Source: Cohnella faecalis (GTDB taxonomy: Bacteria > Bacillota > Bacilli > Paenibacillales > Paenibacillaceae). Taken from it: a stretch of 64,000 bases of DNA. Position 1 is the first letter of the stretch. The number at the start of each line of letters is the position of its first letter. Shown here piece by piece: positions 45,920 through 53,839 of this stretch. The stretch lies in assembly GCF_003570905.1 (NCBI RefSeq), contig NZ_QXJM01000030.1:62001-126000 (forward strand), given 5' to 3'. The position numbers were made by a program, and so were the translations under genes. The notes beneath the pieces are model-generated. The model did no database searches. It was not told where the DNA came from and saw only the letters and a list, made by a program, of their open reading frames with translations.

Positions 45920-46498
45920 ATGAAGCTGATAACGACCGAATTGGACGGAGTATGGATTATCGAGCCGCAAGTTCATGTCGACAACCGCGGTTTTTTTATG
46001 GAGAGCTACAACGATGCGTTCGTTAGGGGGCTAGGTATCCCGTCGGCGTTCGTGCAGGACAATCATTCCTTGTCCAAGGAGGCCGGAACGCTTCGGGGGC
46101 TGCACTTTCAATCCGCTCCCCGGGCTCAGACCAAGCTGGTGAGAGCGGCCAGCGGAGCTATATACGACGTAGCCGTCGACATTCGTCCCCGATCCGCGAC
46201 CTTCGGTCGCTGGGTCGGGGTTATTTTATCTGCGGATAACCGGAGGCAGTTGCTCATTCCGCAAGGGTTCGCGCACGGCTTCTGCACCTTGGTCCCGAAC
46301 ACCGAGGTGCTCTACAAGGTGGATGATTATTATTCGCGCGAGCATGACGGTGGGGTTGCCTGGGACGACCCGGACTTGGGAATTCCTTGGCCGTTCGCGC
46401 AGCCGGTGCTGTCGGAGAAGGACGGCCGTCATCCGCGGCTAAGGGATTTGAGTCCGAATGCGAATACGGAAGCGGATAAGGAGGCGGATGCGGTATGA
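45920..46498 (+). CDS. rfbC: dTDP-4-dehydrorhamnose 3,5-epimerase
   Basis: 192 residues, ATG 45920 after GGAGGAGG. A cupin-type epimerase with VDNRGFFMESYN and FVQDNHSLSKEAGTLRGLHFQ, where the active-site His lies in RGLHFQ, and the catalytic Tyr region DDYYSREHDGGV. Third enzyme of dTDP-rhamnose synthesis. The stop overlaps rfbB as ATGA. Confidence 0.94.
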   Translation: MKLITTELDGVWIIEPQVHVDNRGFFMESYNDAFVRGLGIPSAFVQDNHSLSKEAGTLRGLHFQSAPRAQTKLVRAASGAIYDVAVDIRPRSATFGRWVGVILSADNRRQLLIPQGFAHGFCTLVPNTEVLYKVDDYYSREHDGGVAWDDPDLGIPWPFAQPVLSEKDGRHPRLRDLSPNANTEADKEADAV

Positions 46499-47484
46499 AT
46501 GTGCTCGTAACCGGAGGAGCGGGCTTTATCGGCAGCAATTTCGTGCATTACATGATGCGCCGATACCCGGACTATCGCATCGTCGTGCTCGACAAATTGA
46601 CTTACGCGGGCAATCTTGACAATCTGGCCGATGTCGCGTCATTGCCCGGATTTGTTTTCGTTCGAGGGGATATCGGCAACGGGGGGCTTGTGGAGGAGCT
46701 TCTGTCCGCTTATCGGATCGATGCGGTTATCAACTTTGCCGCCGAATCGCATGTCGATCGCAGCATTGCCGATCCGTCCGTATTCGTCGTATCGAACGTG
46801 CTCGGAACGCAGACGCTGCTCGAAGCTGCGCGGAAGGCCGGCGTAGGCAAGTTCGTGCAAATTTCCACCGACGAGGTGTACGGGACGCTTGGAAGCGAAG
46901 GCTTGTTCACGGAGACGACCCCGCTTGCGCCCAACAGCCCTTATTCGGCGAGCAAGGCCGGAGCGGATCTGCTGGCAAGAGCCTATTACGAAACGTACGG
47001 AATGAACGTCAATATTACCCGATGCTCGAATAACTACGGCCCCTTCCACTATCCCGAAAAGCTGATTCCCCTTATCGTAACGCGCGCTCTGCAAGATCAG
47101 GCTATTCCCGTTTACGGAGACGGATTGAACGTCAGAGATTGGCTTCACGTCCGCGATCACGCCGCGGCCGTCGATCTCGTGCTCCATAACGGCAGGCCGG
47201 GCGAGGTGTACAACATAGGCGGGAACAACGAACGGACGAATTTGGACATCGTCCGGTTTGTGCTGGGGCAGCTGGGCAAGCCGGAGACTTTGATTCGCTA
47301 CGTGGAGGATCGCCTCGGTCATGACCGAAGGTATGCGATCGATGCGGCCAAAATTCGCGCGGAGCTTGGCTGGAAGCCGGAAGTGGATGTGGAGCGGGGG
47401 CTGCAAGAAACGATTCATTGGTTTGTGAACCATCGCGATTGGTGGCAGGGAACGAGCTCGGGAGAGCGGTCCTATGGAACGTAA
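46495..47484 (+). CDS. rfbB: dTDP-glucose 4,6-dehydratase
   Basis: 329 residues. NAD-binding VTGGAGFIGSNFVHY at the N-terminus, the Ser/Thr-Asp-Glu active-site block STDEVYGTLG, and catalytic YSASKAG. A short-chain dehydrogenase/reductase-fold enzyme for the second step of dTDP-rhamnose synthesis. It overlaps rfbC upstream and rfbD downstream. Confidence 0.94.
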   Translation: MNVLVTGGAGFIGSNFVHYMMRRYPDYRIVVLDKLTYAGNLDNLADVASLPGFVFVRGDIGNGGLVEELLSAYRIDAVINFAAESHVDRSIADPSVFVVSNVLGTQTLLEAARKAGVGKFVQISTDEVYGTLGSEGLFTETTPLAPNSPYSASKAGADLLARAYYETYGMNVNITRCSNNYGPFHYPEKLIPLIVTRALQDQAIPVYGDGLNVRDWLHVRDHAAAVDLVLHNGRPGEVYNIGGNNERTNLDIVRFVLGQLGKPETLIRYVEDRLGHDRRYAIDAAKIRAELGWKPEVDVERGLQETIHWFVNHRDWWQGTSSGERSYGT

Positions 47485-48346
47485 GCGGATAGCGGTTACC
47501 GGAGCGGGAGGGCAGCTGGGCCGGGATTTATGTCCGCTGCTGGAGCGATCCGGGTACGATCCGATAGGTTGGGACCGATCGGATCTGGACATTACGGACG
47601 CTCAAGCGGTTATGCGGAAGATAGAGGAGTTTCGCCCGGATGCGGTCGTTCACACGGCAGCTTACACGAAGGTGGATCAAGCCGAGAAGGACTCGGAAGC
47701 GGCCTATTCGGTCAATGCCGTCGGCACTCGCAACGTTGCGCTTGCCGCCGAAGCCGTGGGAGCGAAGCTTGTCTACATTAGCACCGACTACGTATTTCCC
47801 GGAACAGGCCGCGATCCATGGCACGAAAGCAGGGAGACGGAGCCGCTTAACGTGTACGGACATTCCAAGAGAGCCGGCGAATGGATCGTATCCAGCGTTC
47901 ACTCTCGCTGGTTCGTCGCCAGAACGTCATGGGTGTACGGCTCTCACGGCCACAATTTCGTAAAGACGATGCTACACCTTGCCGGCGAGAAGGACGTCCT
48001 GGAGGTCGTGAACGATCAGGTAGGCTGCCCGACTTATACGGTCGATTTGTCCCAGGCCATCATAAGGCTGCTCGAATCGGAAAAATACGGTACTTATCAC
48101 GTATCGAATTCAGGCCAATGCTCCTGGTTTGAATTCGCCAAGCGCTTGTTCGAGCTTGCCGGAGTCTCCGTTCAGGTAAATCCGGTGACGTCCGAGCGGT
48201 ATCCCCGTCCGGCGAAGCGCCCGGCCTATTCGGTGTTCGAGCATCGGGCGCTTAAAGCCAACGGGTTTCCGCCGATGCGCCCTTGGGAGGAAGCGCTTTC
48301 GGAATTCGTAACCCATTATTCGGATAAAGAGAGGCGCGGTGGATGA
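47474..48346 (+). CDS. rfbD: dTDP-4-dehydrorhamnose reductase
   Basis: 290 residues, ATG 47474, overlapping rfbB by 11 bases. VTGAGGQLGRDL for NADPH binding, STDYVFPG and the catalytic YGHSKRAGE-type block. Last enzyme of dTDP-L-rhamnose synthesis. The end overlaps the next gene as ATGA, so the nucleotidyltransferase that follows is translationally coupled to it. Confidence 0.94.
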   Translation: MERKRIAVTGAGGQLGRDLCPLLERSGYDPIGWDRSDLDITDAQAVMRKIEEFRPDAVVHTAAYTKVDQAEKDSEAAYSVNAVGTRNVALAAEAVGAKLVYISTDYVFPGTGRDPWHESRETEPLNVYGHSKRAGEWIVSSVHSRWFVARTSWVYGSHGHNFVKTMLHLAGEKDVLEVVNDQVGCPTYTVDLSQAIIRLLESEKYGTYHVSNSGQCSWFEFAKRLFELAGVSVQVNPVTSERYPRPAKRPAYSVFEHRALKANGFPPMRPWEEALSEFVTHYSDKERRGG

Positions 48347-49467
48347 TAACGATCAAGCTGCTTAACCGATTGTTTCGGAATCAGCGGCCGTTATTGAACG
48401 GCGATGCGGAGTATGAAGCGGCGCTCGCGGAGATCAGGCGGCAGTCGCTTGCGGGGCAAATCCATCATTTGCTTATCGAGCACGGGATGACATCCGAGCC
48501 CCCTTCCTTTTTCCTGAACGATCTGGCCGAGCTTCAACGCGCGGAGTGGATGACGAACATGACGCTGAAGCTGGAAGCGGAGCCTGTCATCGCGAGCTTG
48601 GAGAGCAACGGAATCCGCACGATCGTGCTCAAAGGGATTTGGCTGTCGCGCATTTTGTACGGCAAAGAGGGAGTACGGAGAACGGGAGACATCGATATTC
48701 TCGTTCGCCCGGAGGATGTGGACAGAGTGACGGCCGTGCTCGCCGAGCGGCAATTCCATGCAGCTTCCAACGATTGCGGCTACCCCTACCACGCCCTCTT
48801 CTACAAGCCCGCCGCCAACGGCAAAAAAATCGCTATCGAGCTTCATTGGCATCTGATTTCGTCCGGAAGCTGCATGCTGGATTGCAATCGTCTGTGGGAG
48901 CAGTCCGTTCCGCTGACCGGTTATGCGCATATGCGCGAATTTGCCATTCCGGATCAGTTCTATACGTTGGCGATTCACGGAGCCAAGCATGTGATGTGCT
49001 CGGTCAAGCACGTGCTTGATCTCGTCAGAATGCTTCATCTCTATCGGGAGCTTATCGATTATCCTTCTTTGCTGGAACGGGCGAGAAGAGAACATACGTA
49101 TGGCATGGTCGTCATGGCGCTGTCCGTCGCGTACCGGCTCTTTCCGCATCTGCACGTATGGAAGCCGTTCCCGGAGTGCCGCCGTTGGTTTTCATGGGAT
49201 CAAGGGCTGGCTTTTCGTCGAAACGCGGGCTTTCGAAAGTTCAAAGGCTTCAGGTTCTATGGCCAGCAGCTCGTATTTCAATTGGCCAAGCTGGATAACA
49301 CCCGCTACCGGCTCCGCTATGTGAAGAGGCTTGTCTTCCCGCATAAGGTGGAGATGCGCGCCTATCTCGGGCTTCCGGATACGACGCCAGGCTGGCGCCT
49401 GTACGTCGGCTGGCACGGCCGTTTTCTTACGTCGGGCCGCAGCCGTCGTCATGCGGGATCGTCATAG
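48343..49467 (+). CDS. Third nucleotidyltransferase-like protein, in the exopolysaccharide operon
   Basis: 374 residues, ATG 48343 coupled to rfbD. It has the same PF14907 block order as the two lasso-cluster proteins: VLKG at 95-98, GDIDILV at 115-121 with both metal-binding Asp, and IELHWHL at about 165-171. A lasso-associated enzyme inside a polysaccharide operon is unexpected. It could act on the polymer, on an export intermediate, or on a peptide linked to the HPr-kinase-like/PqqD pair 1.1 kb downstream. No substrate can be assigned. Confidence 0.75.
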   Translation: MITIKLLNRLFRNQRPLLNGDAEYEAALAEIRRQSLAGQIHHLLIEHGMTSEPPSFFLNDLAELQRAEWMTNMTLKLEAEPVIASLESNGIRTIVLKGIWLSRILYGKEGVRRTGDIDILVRPEDVDRVTAVLAERQFHAASNDCGYPYHALFYKPAANGKKIAIELHWHLISSGSCMLDCNRLWEQSVPLTGYAHMREFAIPDQFYTLAIHGAKHVMCSVKHVLDLVRMLHLYRELIDYPSLLERARREHTYGMVVMALSVAYRLFPHLHVWKPFPECRRWFSWDQGLAFRRNAGFRKFKGFRFYGQQLVFQLAKLDNTRYRLRYVKRLVFPHKVEMRAYLGLPDTTPGWRLYVGWHGRFLTSGRSRRHAGSS

Positions 49468-49484
49468 GAAAGGAATGGCGGAAG

Positions 49485-50414
49485 ATGAAAAGATGGATTT
49501 GGATCAGCGCCGGAGCCGCTGTCGTTATTCTGCTCGGCATTGTCGGAACGGGAGGGTACGCTTACTTTTCGTTGAAGCATACGGCCAAGCAAGTGTACGT
49601 CCCGCTCCCCGACAAGCCGAAATACGTCAGCAAGGATACCGAGCTTAAGCGCCCGGAGACGATCGATACGAGCAAGCTTTCCCCGTTCACCGTCCTGCTG
49701 CTTGGGGTGGACGAGCGCCAAGGGGATCGGGGCAGATCGGACACGATTCTCGTGCTGACCGTAAACCCGAAGCAGGAAAAGGCGCTTCTGTTCAACATTC
49801 CGAGAGATACCCGAACCGAAATAGCGGGGAGGAAGAGCCAGGACAAAATCAATCATGCCTACGCGTTCGAAGGGGTTGCGGGCTCGCTTGCGACGGTGGA
49901 AAATTTCCTGGACATGCCTATCGATTATTACGTGGAAGTTAATATGGAAGGGTTCAAGTCTATCGTCGATACGCTGAATGGGGTCGACGTCGTCAACGCA
50001 TTCGCGTTCTCCTACGAAGGCTCCGAATTTCCTGCCGGAGAGCAGCATTTGGACGGAGATCAGGCGCTCAAATTTTCCCGAATGCGCTACGACGATCCTC
50101 GCGGAGACTTCGGAAGGAACGAACGGCAACGGCAAATCGTCCGGGACGTGCTGCATCGCGCGAGCCAGTGGAACAACCTTTGGGAGTTGCCGGATGTGCT
50201 CAAGACGGTTGGCAACCATGTCAGAACGAATATGACCTTCGACGAAATTCAGGACCTCGCGACGAAATACCGGACGCGAATAGCGAAGGTAGAGAGCACG
50301 GAAATCCGGGGAAAAGGCTCCATGATTAACGGCATTTACTATTATCTTGTCGACGAGAAGGAGCGGGACCGGATCCATTCCGATATGAAAAAGCTGCTGA
50401 TGGAGCCTTCCTAA
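49485..50414 (+). CDS. LytR-CpsA-Psr (LCP) family glycopolymer ligase
   Basis: 309 residues, ATG 49485 after AAAGGAA. A single N-terminal membrane helix at about 4-28, then an extracellular LCP domain (PF03816): LLGVDERQGDRGRSDTILVL, FNIPRDTRTEI with the catalytic Arg residues, KINHAYAFEG and the lipid-pocket block GFKSIVDTLNGVDVV. LCP enzymes move undecaprenyl-linked glycopolymers onto peptidoglycan by a phosphodiester bond. It suggests that part of the polymer is wall-attached. Last gene of the 41-kb block. Confidence 0.9.
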   Translation: MKRWIWISAGAAVVILLGIVGTGGYAYFSLKHTAKQVYVPLPDKPKYVSKDTELKRPETIDTSKLSPFTVLLLGVDERQGDRGRSDTILVLTVNPKQEKALLFNIPRDTRTEIAGRKSQDKINHAYAFEGVAGSLATVENFLDMPIDYYVEVNMEGFKSIVDTLNGVDVVNAFAFSYEGSEFPAGEQHLDGDQALKFSRMRYDDPRGDFGRNERQRQIVRDVLHRASQWNNLWELPDVLKTVGNHVRTNMTFDEIQDLATKYRTRIAKVESTEIRGKGSMINGIYYYLVDEKERDRIHSDMKKLLMEPS

Positions 50415-50470
50415 GAGAAGAGTACATGCGAGAAACGTGTCGTTTTGGAGCAAAATGTGACAAAATTCAA

Positions 50471-50499
50471 TTGACATGATACATTTTGTAGCTTATGAT
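50471..50499 (+). promoter_or_regulatory. Promoter of the HPr-kinase-like/PqqD operon, with embedded operator
   Basis: TTGACA (50471-50476), 17-base spacer, TATGAT (50494-50499), a strong SigA-type promoter. The spacer is one base, GATACATTTTGTAGC (50478-50492), one base. This is the same geometry, base for base, as in the exopolysaccharide promoter, with two changes in the palindrome. It marks a separate transcription unit after the LCP gene. Confidence 0.7.
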
Positions 50500-50532
50500 C
50501 TTCTCAAACGAAAGTCTTTATTCATAGGACGA

Positions 50533-50598
50533 ATGAACGATGGAAGAGAAAGGCCGAAGCCTCTCTCTTCCGAACGTTGGGGAGGACTCTGTACATGA
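50533..50598 (+). CDS. Possible 21-codon leader peptide
   Basis: ATG 50533 to TGA 50598 encodes a peptide beginning MNDGRERPKPLSSERWGGL. Its stop overlaps the start of the next gene as ATGA. The ribosome site is weak (AGGA three bases from ATG). It could be a translational leader, or chance. It does not look like a lasso precursor, having no recognition motif and no suitable ring residue spacing. Confidence 0.2.
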   Translation: MNDGRERPKPLSSERWGGLCT

Positions 50599-51392
50599 TC
50601 GAGAAATGGCGTCATATCGGCGAGGAAATTATCCGGTTCCGGTTAGCGGACGAGGAAGCCGCGAGGGTAACCCGAGCGGTTCTCGGCGAAATGTTCTCTT
50701 ATCGGAGCAGCGAAGCGATTGCGGATATGACGGTAACGATCCGTTCGGGGTATGGGAGCCGTTACGCGGATCATACTTCGGTCGCGATCGGCAGGGACGA
50801 TAACGGCCTGTTTTTCGATCGCCAAGATTTCCAACTGCGGATCAGCGCCGACGATCTGCAGGCGGAAATTCGATTCCATGATTATTATGGGTTGCGCACG
50901 GCTTTGCTTAGCTGGTACAGCTCCATCATTAATCGGGCGGATTGGGGAATCGTCGTTCGCTCTTCATGCGTCGTCAACGAGGGACAAGCCTGCTTGTTTA
51001 TCGGAGCGTCCGACGCGCGCGAGTCGACGATCGCTTCGTTATCCCGTCCCCGCGTCCTGCTCTCGGATGAAACGTCGCTCATTCGCATTTTTTCCGAAGG
51101 AAGCGTCAGAGTGTACGATTCCCCTTTCCGGAACGTCTGCAAGGAGCCCGCGAATGTAGGCTTCGCTCCTTTGCAGCGCATCTATCTGTTGAGGGAGTCG
51201 CCAATTGTACGTACGACGCCGCTGCCCAAGGACGAAGCGATGCTGATGCTGTTGAACGAAGTTGTGCACGAGAATCGCGATGCAGGGGAATCGGCCAAGC
51301 TTGTTCGGATGTGCAAGCGGCTGGTCGAACGAGTTCCTGTCTATGAGATGGAGCTTGAAAAAAACAAACGGGTTTGGGGGGCTATATCGTGA
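50595..51392 (+). CDS. HPr kinase-like protein with degenerate P-loop
   Basis: ATG 50595, eight bases after GGGGAGGA; 265 residues. The fold pattern follows the lasso kinase at 3970: a variable N-terminus, then QACLFIGASDARES and LLSDETSLIR in place of the P-loop and LVSDDV. The P-loop reads GASDARES at 137-144, lacking the Lys of GxxGxGKS, and the second acidic residue is changed. It is probably a non-catalytic binder rather than a kinase. It is coupled to the following PqqD-like gene by a GTGA overlap. Confidence 0.65.
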   Translation: MIEKWRHIGEEIIRFRLADEEAARVTRAVLGEMFSYRSSEAIADMTVTIRSGYGSRYADHTSVAIGRDDNGLFFDRQDFQLRISADDLQAEIRFHDYYGLRTALLSWYSSIINRADWGIVVRSSCVVNEGQACLFIGASDARESTIASLSRPRVLLSDETSLIRIFSEGSVRVYDSPFRNVCKEPANVGFAPLQRIYLLRESPIVRTTPLPKDEAMLMLLNEVVHENRDAGESAKLVRMCKRLVERVPVYEMELEKNKRVWGAIS

Positions 51393-51667
51393 GCGTAGTT
51401 TATCGGCGTCTGGATCAAGTAGAGGTCGTCGAGCTGGATGGAGAGACATTGGTTCTGAACCCGGAGACGTTCGCCGTTACCAAGCTTAACGAAGTAGGAG
51501 GATGGGTGTGGCGGACGATGGACGATTGCGCGACTTTCGAGCAGTTGGAGCAACGTATGACGGAAACCTTTGATGCCGATCGCCGTCGAATGAGCGCGGA
51601 TTTAACCTTGTTTTTGAACGAGATGATAGGGATCGGCCTCATTAAGATCGCGAAGGACACGGAATGA
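51389..51667 (+). CDS. PqqD-like RiPP recognition protein, orphan
   Basis: GTG start at 51389 overlapping the upstream stop, with a G-rich ribosome site; 92 residues. PqqD/RRE pattern: ETLVLNPETFAVTKLNEVGGWVWRTMDD, then helices ending LNEMIGIGLIKIA. Such domains bind leader peptides of RiPPs. No Asn synthetase, protease or precursor is recognised next to it, so the peptide partner, if any, is elsewhere. It may also serve the lasso cluster in trans. Confidence 0.78.
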   Translation: MSVVYRRLDQVEVVELDGETLVLNPETFAVTKLNEVGGWVWRTMDDCATFEQLEQRMTETFDADRRRMSADLTLFLNEMIGIGLIKIAKDTE

Positions 51668-51727
51668 GCCGCACTGTGCATTCGGTTCCCAAGCGGCGGT
51701 AACCCATTCCGGAGAGGAAGGTTGGCT

Positions 51728-51919
51728 GTGAATATAGACAACCCGGAAAGCTTCTATTGTATCGTGTGCAATAGAATGTACCGGCAAGACAAGGCGTACC
51801 TATTGTTCCGAACGGGCTTTTTTCGAGTCATGTACCCTCTCGGCTGCTGTCTAAGCTGCCGGGCCGCGATTCAATTCGACGAAGGTCGATTCAAGCCCAT
51901 AGCGAAGGATCAGTCCTAA
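51728..51919 (+). CDS. Small two-CxxC zinc-ribbon-like protein
   Basis: GTG 51728, six bases after GGAGAGGAAGG; TTG 51722 is possible. 63 residues with FYCIVCN at about 9-15 and GCCLSCR at about 41-47, a spacing suitable for one tetrahedral zinc site. The function is not recognised. It is the last gene before a strong terminator and so belongs to the operon beginning at 50471. Confidence 0.6.
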   Translation: MNIDNPESFYCIVCNRMYRQDKAYLLFRTGFFRVMYPLGCCLSCRAAIQFDEGRFKPIAKDQS

Positions 51920-51922
51920 TCG

Positions 51923-51957
51923 GAGCCTGCCGTTTTCTTGCAGGCTCTTAATTTTTT
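51923..51957 (+). terminator. Intrinsic terminator of the 50.5-kb operon
   Basis: GAGCCTGC (51923-51930) pairs perfectly with GCAGGCTC (51940-51947) around a nine-base loop, followed by TTAATTTTTT. Clear Rho-independent terminator three bases after the zinc-ribbon stop codon. Confidence 0.88.
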
Positions 51958-51979
51958 CTAAAGATTGTTATGCGCGCAT

Positions 51980-52008
51980 TCGGATTTTCGAGGTAAACTG
52001 CTATAATA
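51980..52008 (+). promoter_or_regulatory. Promoter of ABC transporter operon
   Basis: A perfect -10 box TATAAT lies at 52003-52008. The -35, 17 bases upstream, is TTCGGA, a poor match. No GATAC palindrome is present, so this unit seems outside the shared regulation. Confidence 0.5.
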
Positions 52009-52047
52009 GATGGGACTCTTATCCAAATTGATGTCGGAGGGAAACGA

Positions 52048-52968
52048 ATGACACAAGGTCCTATCGTTCGGCTCACGAATGTGACGAAACGCATCGGGAA
52101 CCGAACGCTCATCGACCGCGTATCGTTAGACGTGCACGCGGGCGAAGTATTCGGGTTCCTGGGTCCGAATGGCTCGGGCAAGACGACGACCATCCGGATG
52201 ATGGTTGGATTGACGCGAATTAACGAGGGAGATATACAAATCGCGGGCCACAGCATCCGCACGGAATATGCCAAGGCGATCGTGAATGTGGGCGCTATCG
52301 TCGAGAACCCGGAGATGTACAAGTTTTTGACGGGTTATCAGAACTTGCTGCATTTCGCTCGCATGAATCCGGCGGTTACCCGGAAGCGGATCGACGAAGC
52401 GATCGAATTGGTCGGTTTGCAAGGCCGAATTCACGATAAAGTGAGGAAATACTCGCTGGGCATGCGTCAGCGGCTGGGCGTTGCGCAGGCGATCATGCAT
52501 AGACCGAAGCTGCTTATTCTGGACGAGCCGACGAACGGACTCGATCCGGCGGGCATCCGGGAGCTTCGCGATTATTTGCGCCGTCTGTCGAGGGAAGAAG
52601 GCACTGCGGTATTCGTGTCCTCTCACTTGCTGTCGGAGATGGAGCTTATGTGCGATCGCGTCGCCATTCTGCAGAACGGCAAGATCATCGATACCCGGTC
52701 GCTTCGCGGAGAGGAAGAGACTGTCCGGGCTGCGGATATCGTGCAGTTCGACGTCGATCATCCCGATGCGGCGCTCGGCATTCTGGAGGGGGCGGGCTCG
52801 GCGCGAATCGTCGATGGCCTGCTGACGTTCGAAGCGGATCGGGGCACGGTCGCTTCCGTTAACCGCAAGCTGGTCGAAGCCGGGATCAACGTCTACGCCA
52901 TCCGCGTAAAAACGAAATCTCTGGAAGACCAATTCCTTGAAATGACGGGGGGCGAGTCGGTTGGTTAA
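52048..52968 (+). CDS. ABC transporter ATP-binding protein (BcrA/NatA type)
   Basis: 306 residues, ATG 52048 after GGAGGGAA. Walker A GPNGSGKTT at 39-47, signature variant YSLGMRQRLG, Walker B LLILDEPTNGLDPAG. The C-terminal 80 residues form the accessory domain of DrrA/BcrA-type exporters. Together with the ABC-2 permease next to it, it probably exports a hydrophobic drug or peptide, or handles membrane stress. The substrate is unknown; lasso export is possible but has its own transporter. Confidence 0.87.
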   Translation: MTQGPIVRLTNVTKRIGNRTLIDRVSLDVHAGEVFGFLGPNGSGKTTTIRMMVGLTRINEGDIQIAGHSIRTEYAKAIVNVGAIVENPEMYKFLTGYQNLLHFARMNPAVTRKRIDEAIELVGLQGRIHDKVRKYSLGMRQRLGVAQAIMHRPKLLILDEPTNGLDPAGIRELRDYLRRLSREEGTAVFVSSHLLSEMELMCDRVAILQNGKIIDTRSLRGEEETVRAADIVQFDVDHPDAALGILEGAGSARIVDGLLTFEADRGTVASVNRKLVEAGINVYAIRVKTKSLEDQFLEMTGGESVG

Positions 52969-53782
52969 TTTCCTGAAGCTCGTTCAGAACGAAAACATGA
53001 AGATTTACCGTAGATTGCGTACATGGATTATGCTTGGCGCCATCGTGCTGATTCCTATCTTGATTTCTATAATATGGAAGCTCACGACAGACGGACCGGA
53101 TCCTTCAAACTGGCACGCTACGAACCAGGAGTTCGGCTTCGTACTTATGCTGATCACTATTTTCACGGTCGTCCAGTCGGCTGAATCGGTTGCGGGGGAA
53201 TTTACGTGGGGGACGATCAAGCTGCTGCTCATTCGTCCGTGGAGCCGATCGGTCATCCTGTTGTCGAAGTACTTGTCGCTTATACTGTTCGCGCTGTTTT
53301 TTACGGTTATCGCCTTTGCGGTAACGCTGTTGGCCAATATCGCTATTTTCGGCTATACGGACAACCCGGGCGACTATTTGGCCCGCTTCAGCATGGGAGG
53401 GCAGCTTGCGGTCGATCTTTCTCCGTGGACGTTAATGCTTGAAGACATTGGGCTGCAATTGGTGAGCCTCGTAATGATTGTATCCTTTGCGTTCATGCTG
53501 TCATCCGCGTTCCGCAGCGGCGGCCTCGCAATCGGCTTGTCCATATTCCTTCTATTCGCGGGCAGCATTATTACGGCGATTCTCGCATCGGCCAATGGCA
53601 CATGGGTGAAATACGTCATGTTCATTCATTTGGATTTGTCTTCCTATCTCAACGGGGGAGACGGTCCGATCCCGAATCATCCGATGACGATGTCCTTTTC
53701 TCTCGCCGTGCTGGCCGTTTACTTTATTATTTTCAACCTTGTTTCCTGGACCGTGTTCGTCAAGCGCGACGTGGCGGCTTAA
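52961..53782 (+). CDS. ABC-2 type permease
   Basis: TTG start at 52961, overlapping the ATPase gene by eight bases, with GGGGGGCGAG upstream. 273 residues with six hydrophobic helices, the first at about 20-40. GEFTWGTIKLLLIRPWSRSV is the NosY/BcrB-type cytoplasmic coupling helix region (PF12679/PF12730). It pairs with the preceding ATPase. A convergent terminator follows. Confidence 0.85.
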   Translation: MVNFLKLVQNENMKIYRRLRTWIMLGAIVLIPILISIIWKLTTDGPDPSNWHATNQEFGFVLMLITIFTVVQSAESVAGEFTWGTIKLLLIRPWSRSVILLSKYLSLILFALFFTVIAFAVTLLANIAIFGYTDNPGDYLARFSMGGQLAVDLSPWTLMLEDIGLQLVSLVMIVSFAFMLSSAFRSGGLAIGLSIFLLFAGSIITAILASANGTWVKYVMFIHLDLSSYLNGGDGPIPNHPMTMSFSLAVLAVYFIIFNLVSWTVFVKRDVAA

Positions 53783-53802
53783 TGGACGCTTAATAGAAGA
53801 AG

Positions 53803-53839
53803 ACGAAGCAGGCGGGATTATCCCGCCTGCTTCGTTTTT
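53803..53839. terminator. Bidirectional terminator between ABC permease and bactofilin
   Basis: ACGAAGCAGGCGGGA (53803-53817) and TCCCGCCTGCTTCGT (53821-53835) form a perfect 15-bp stem with a three-base loop, followed by TTTTTC on the plus strand. The plus-strand right arm contains the last codons of the convergent bactofilin gene. Confidence 0.88.

Noticed and set aside
50540-50803. 87-residue reading frame as an orphan lasso precursor
   Set aside because: It is low-complexity Arg/Gly/Ser text overlapping the kinase-like gene out of frame, with no leader motif and no ring-forming residue at the right distance.
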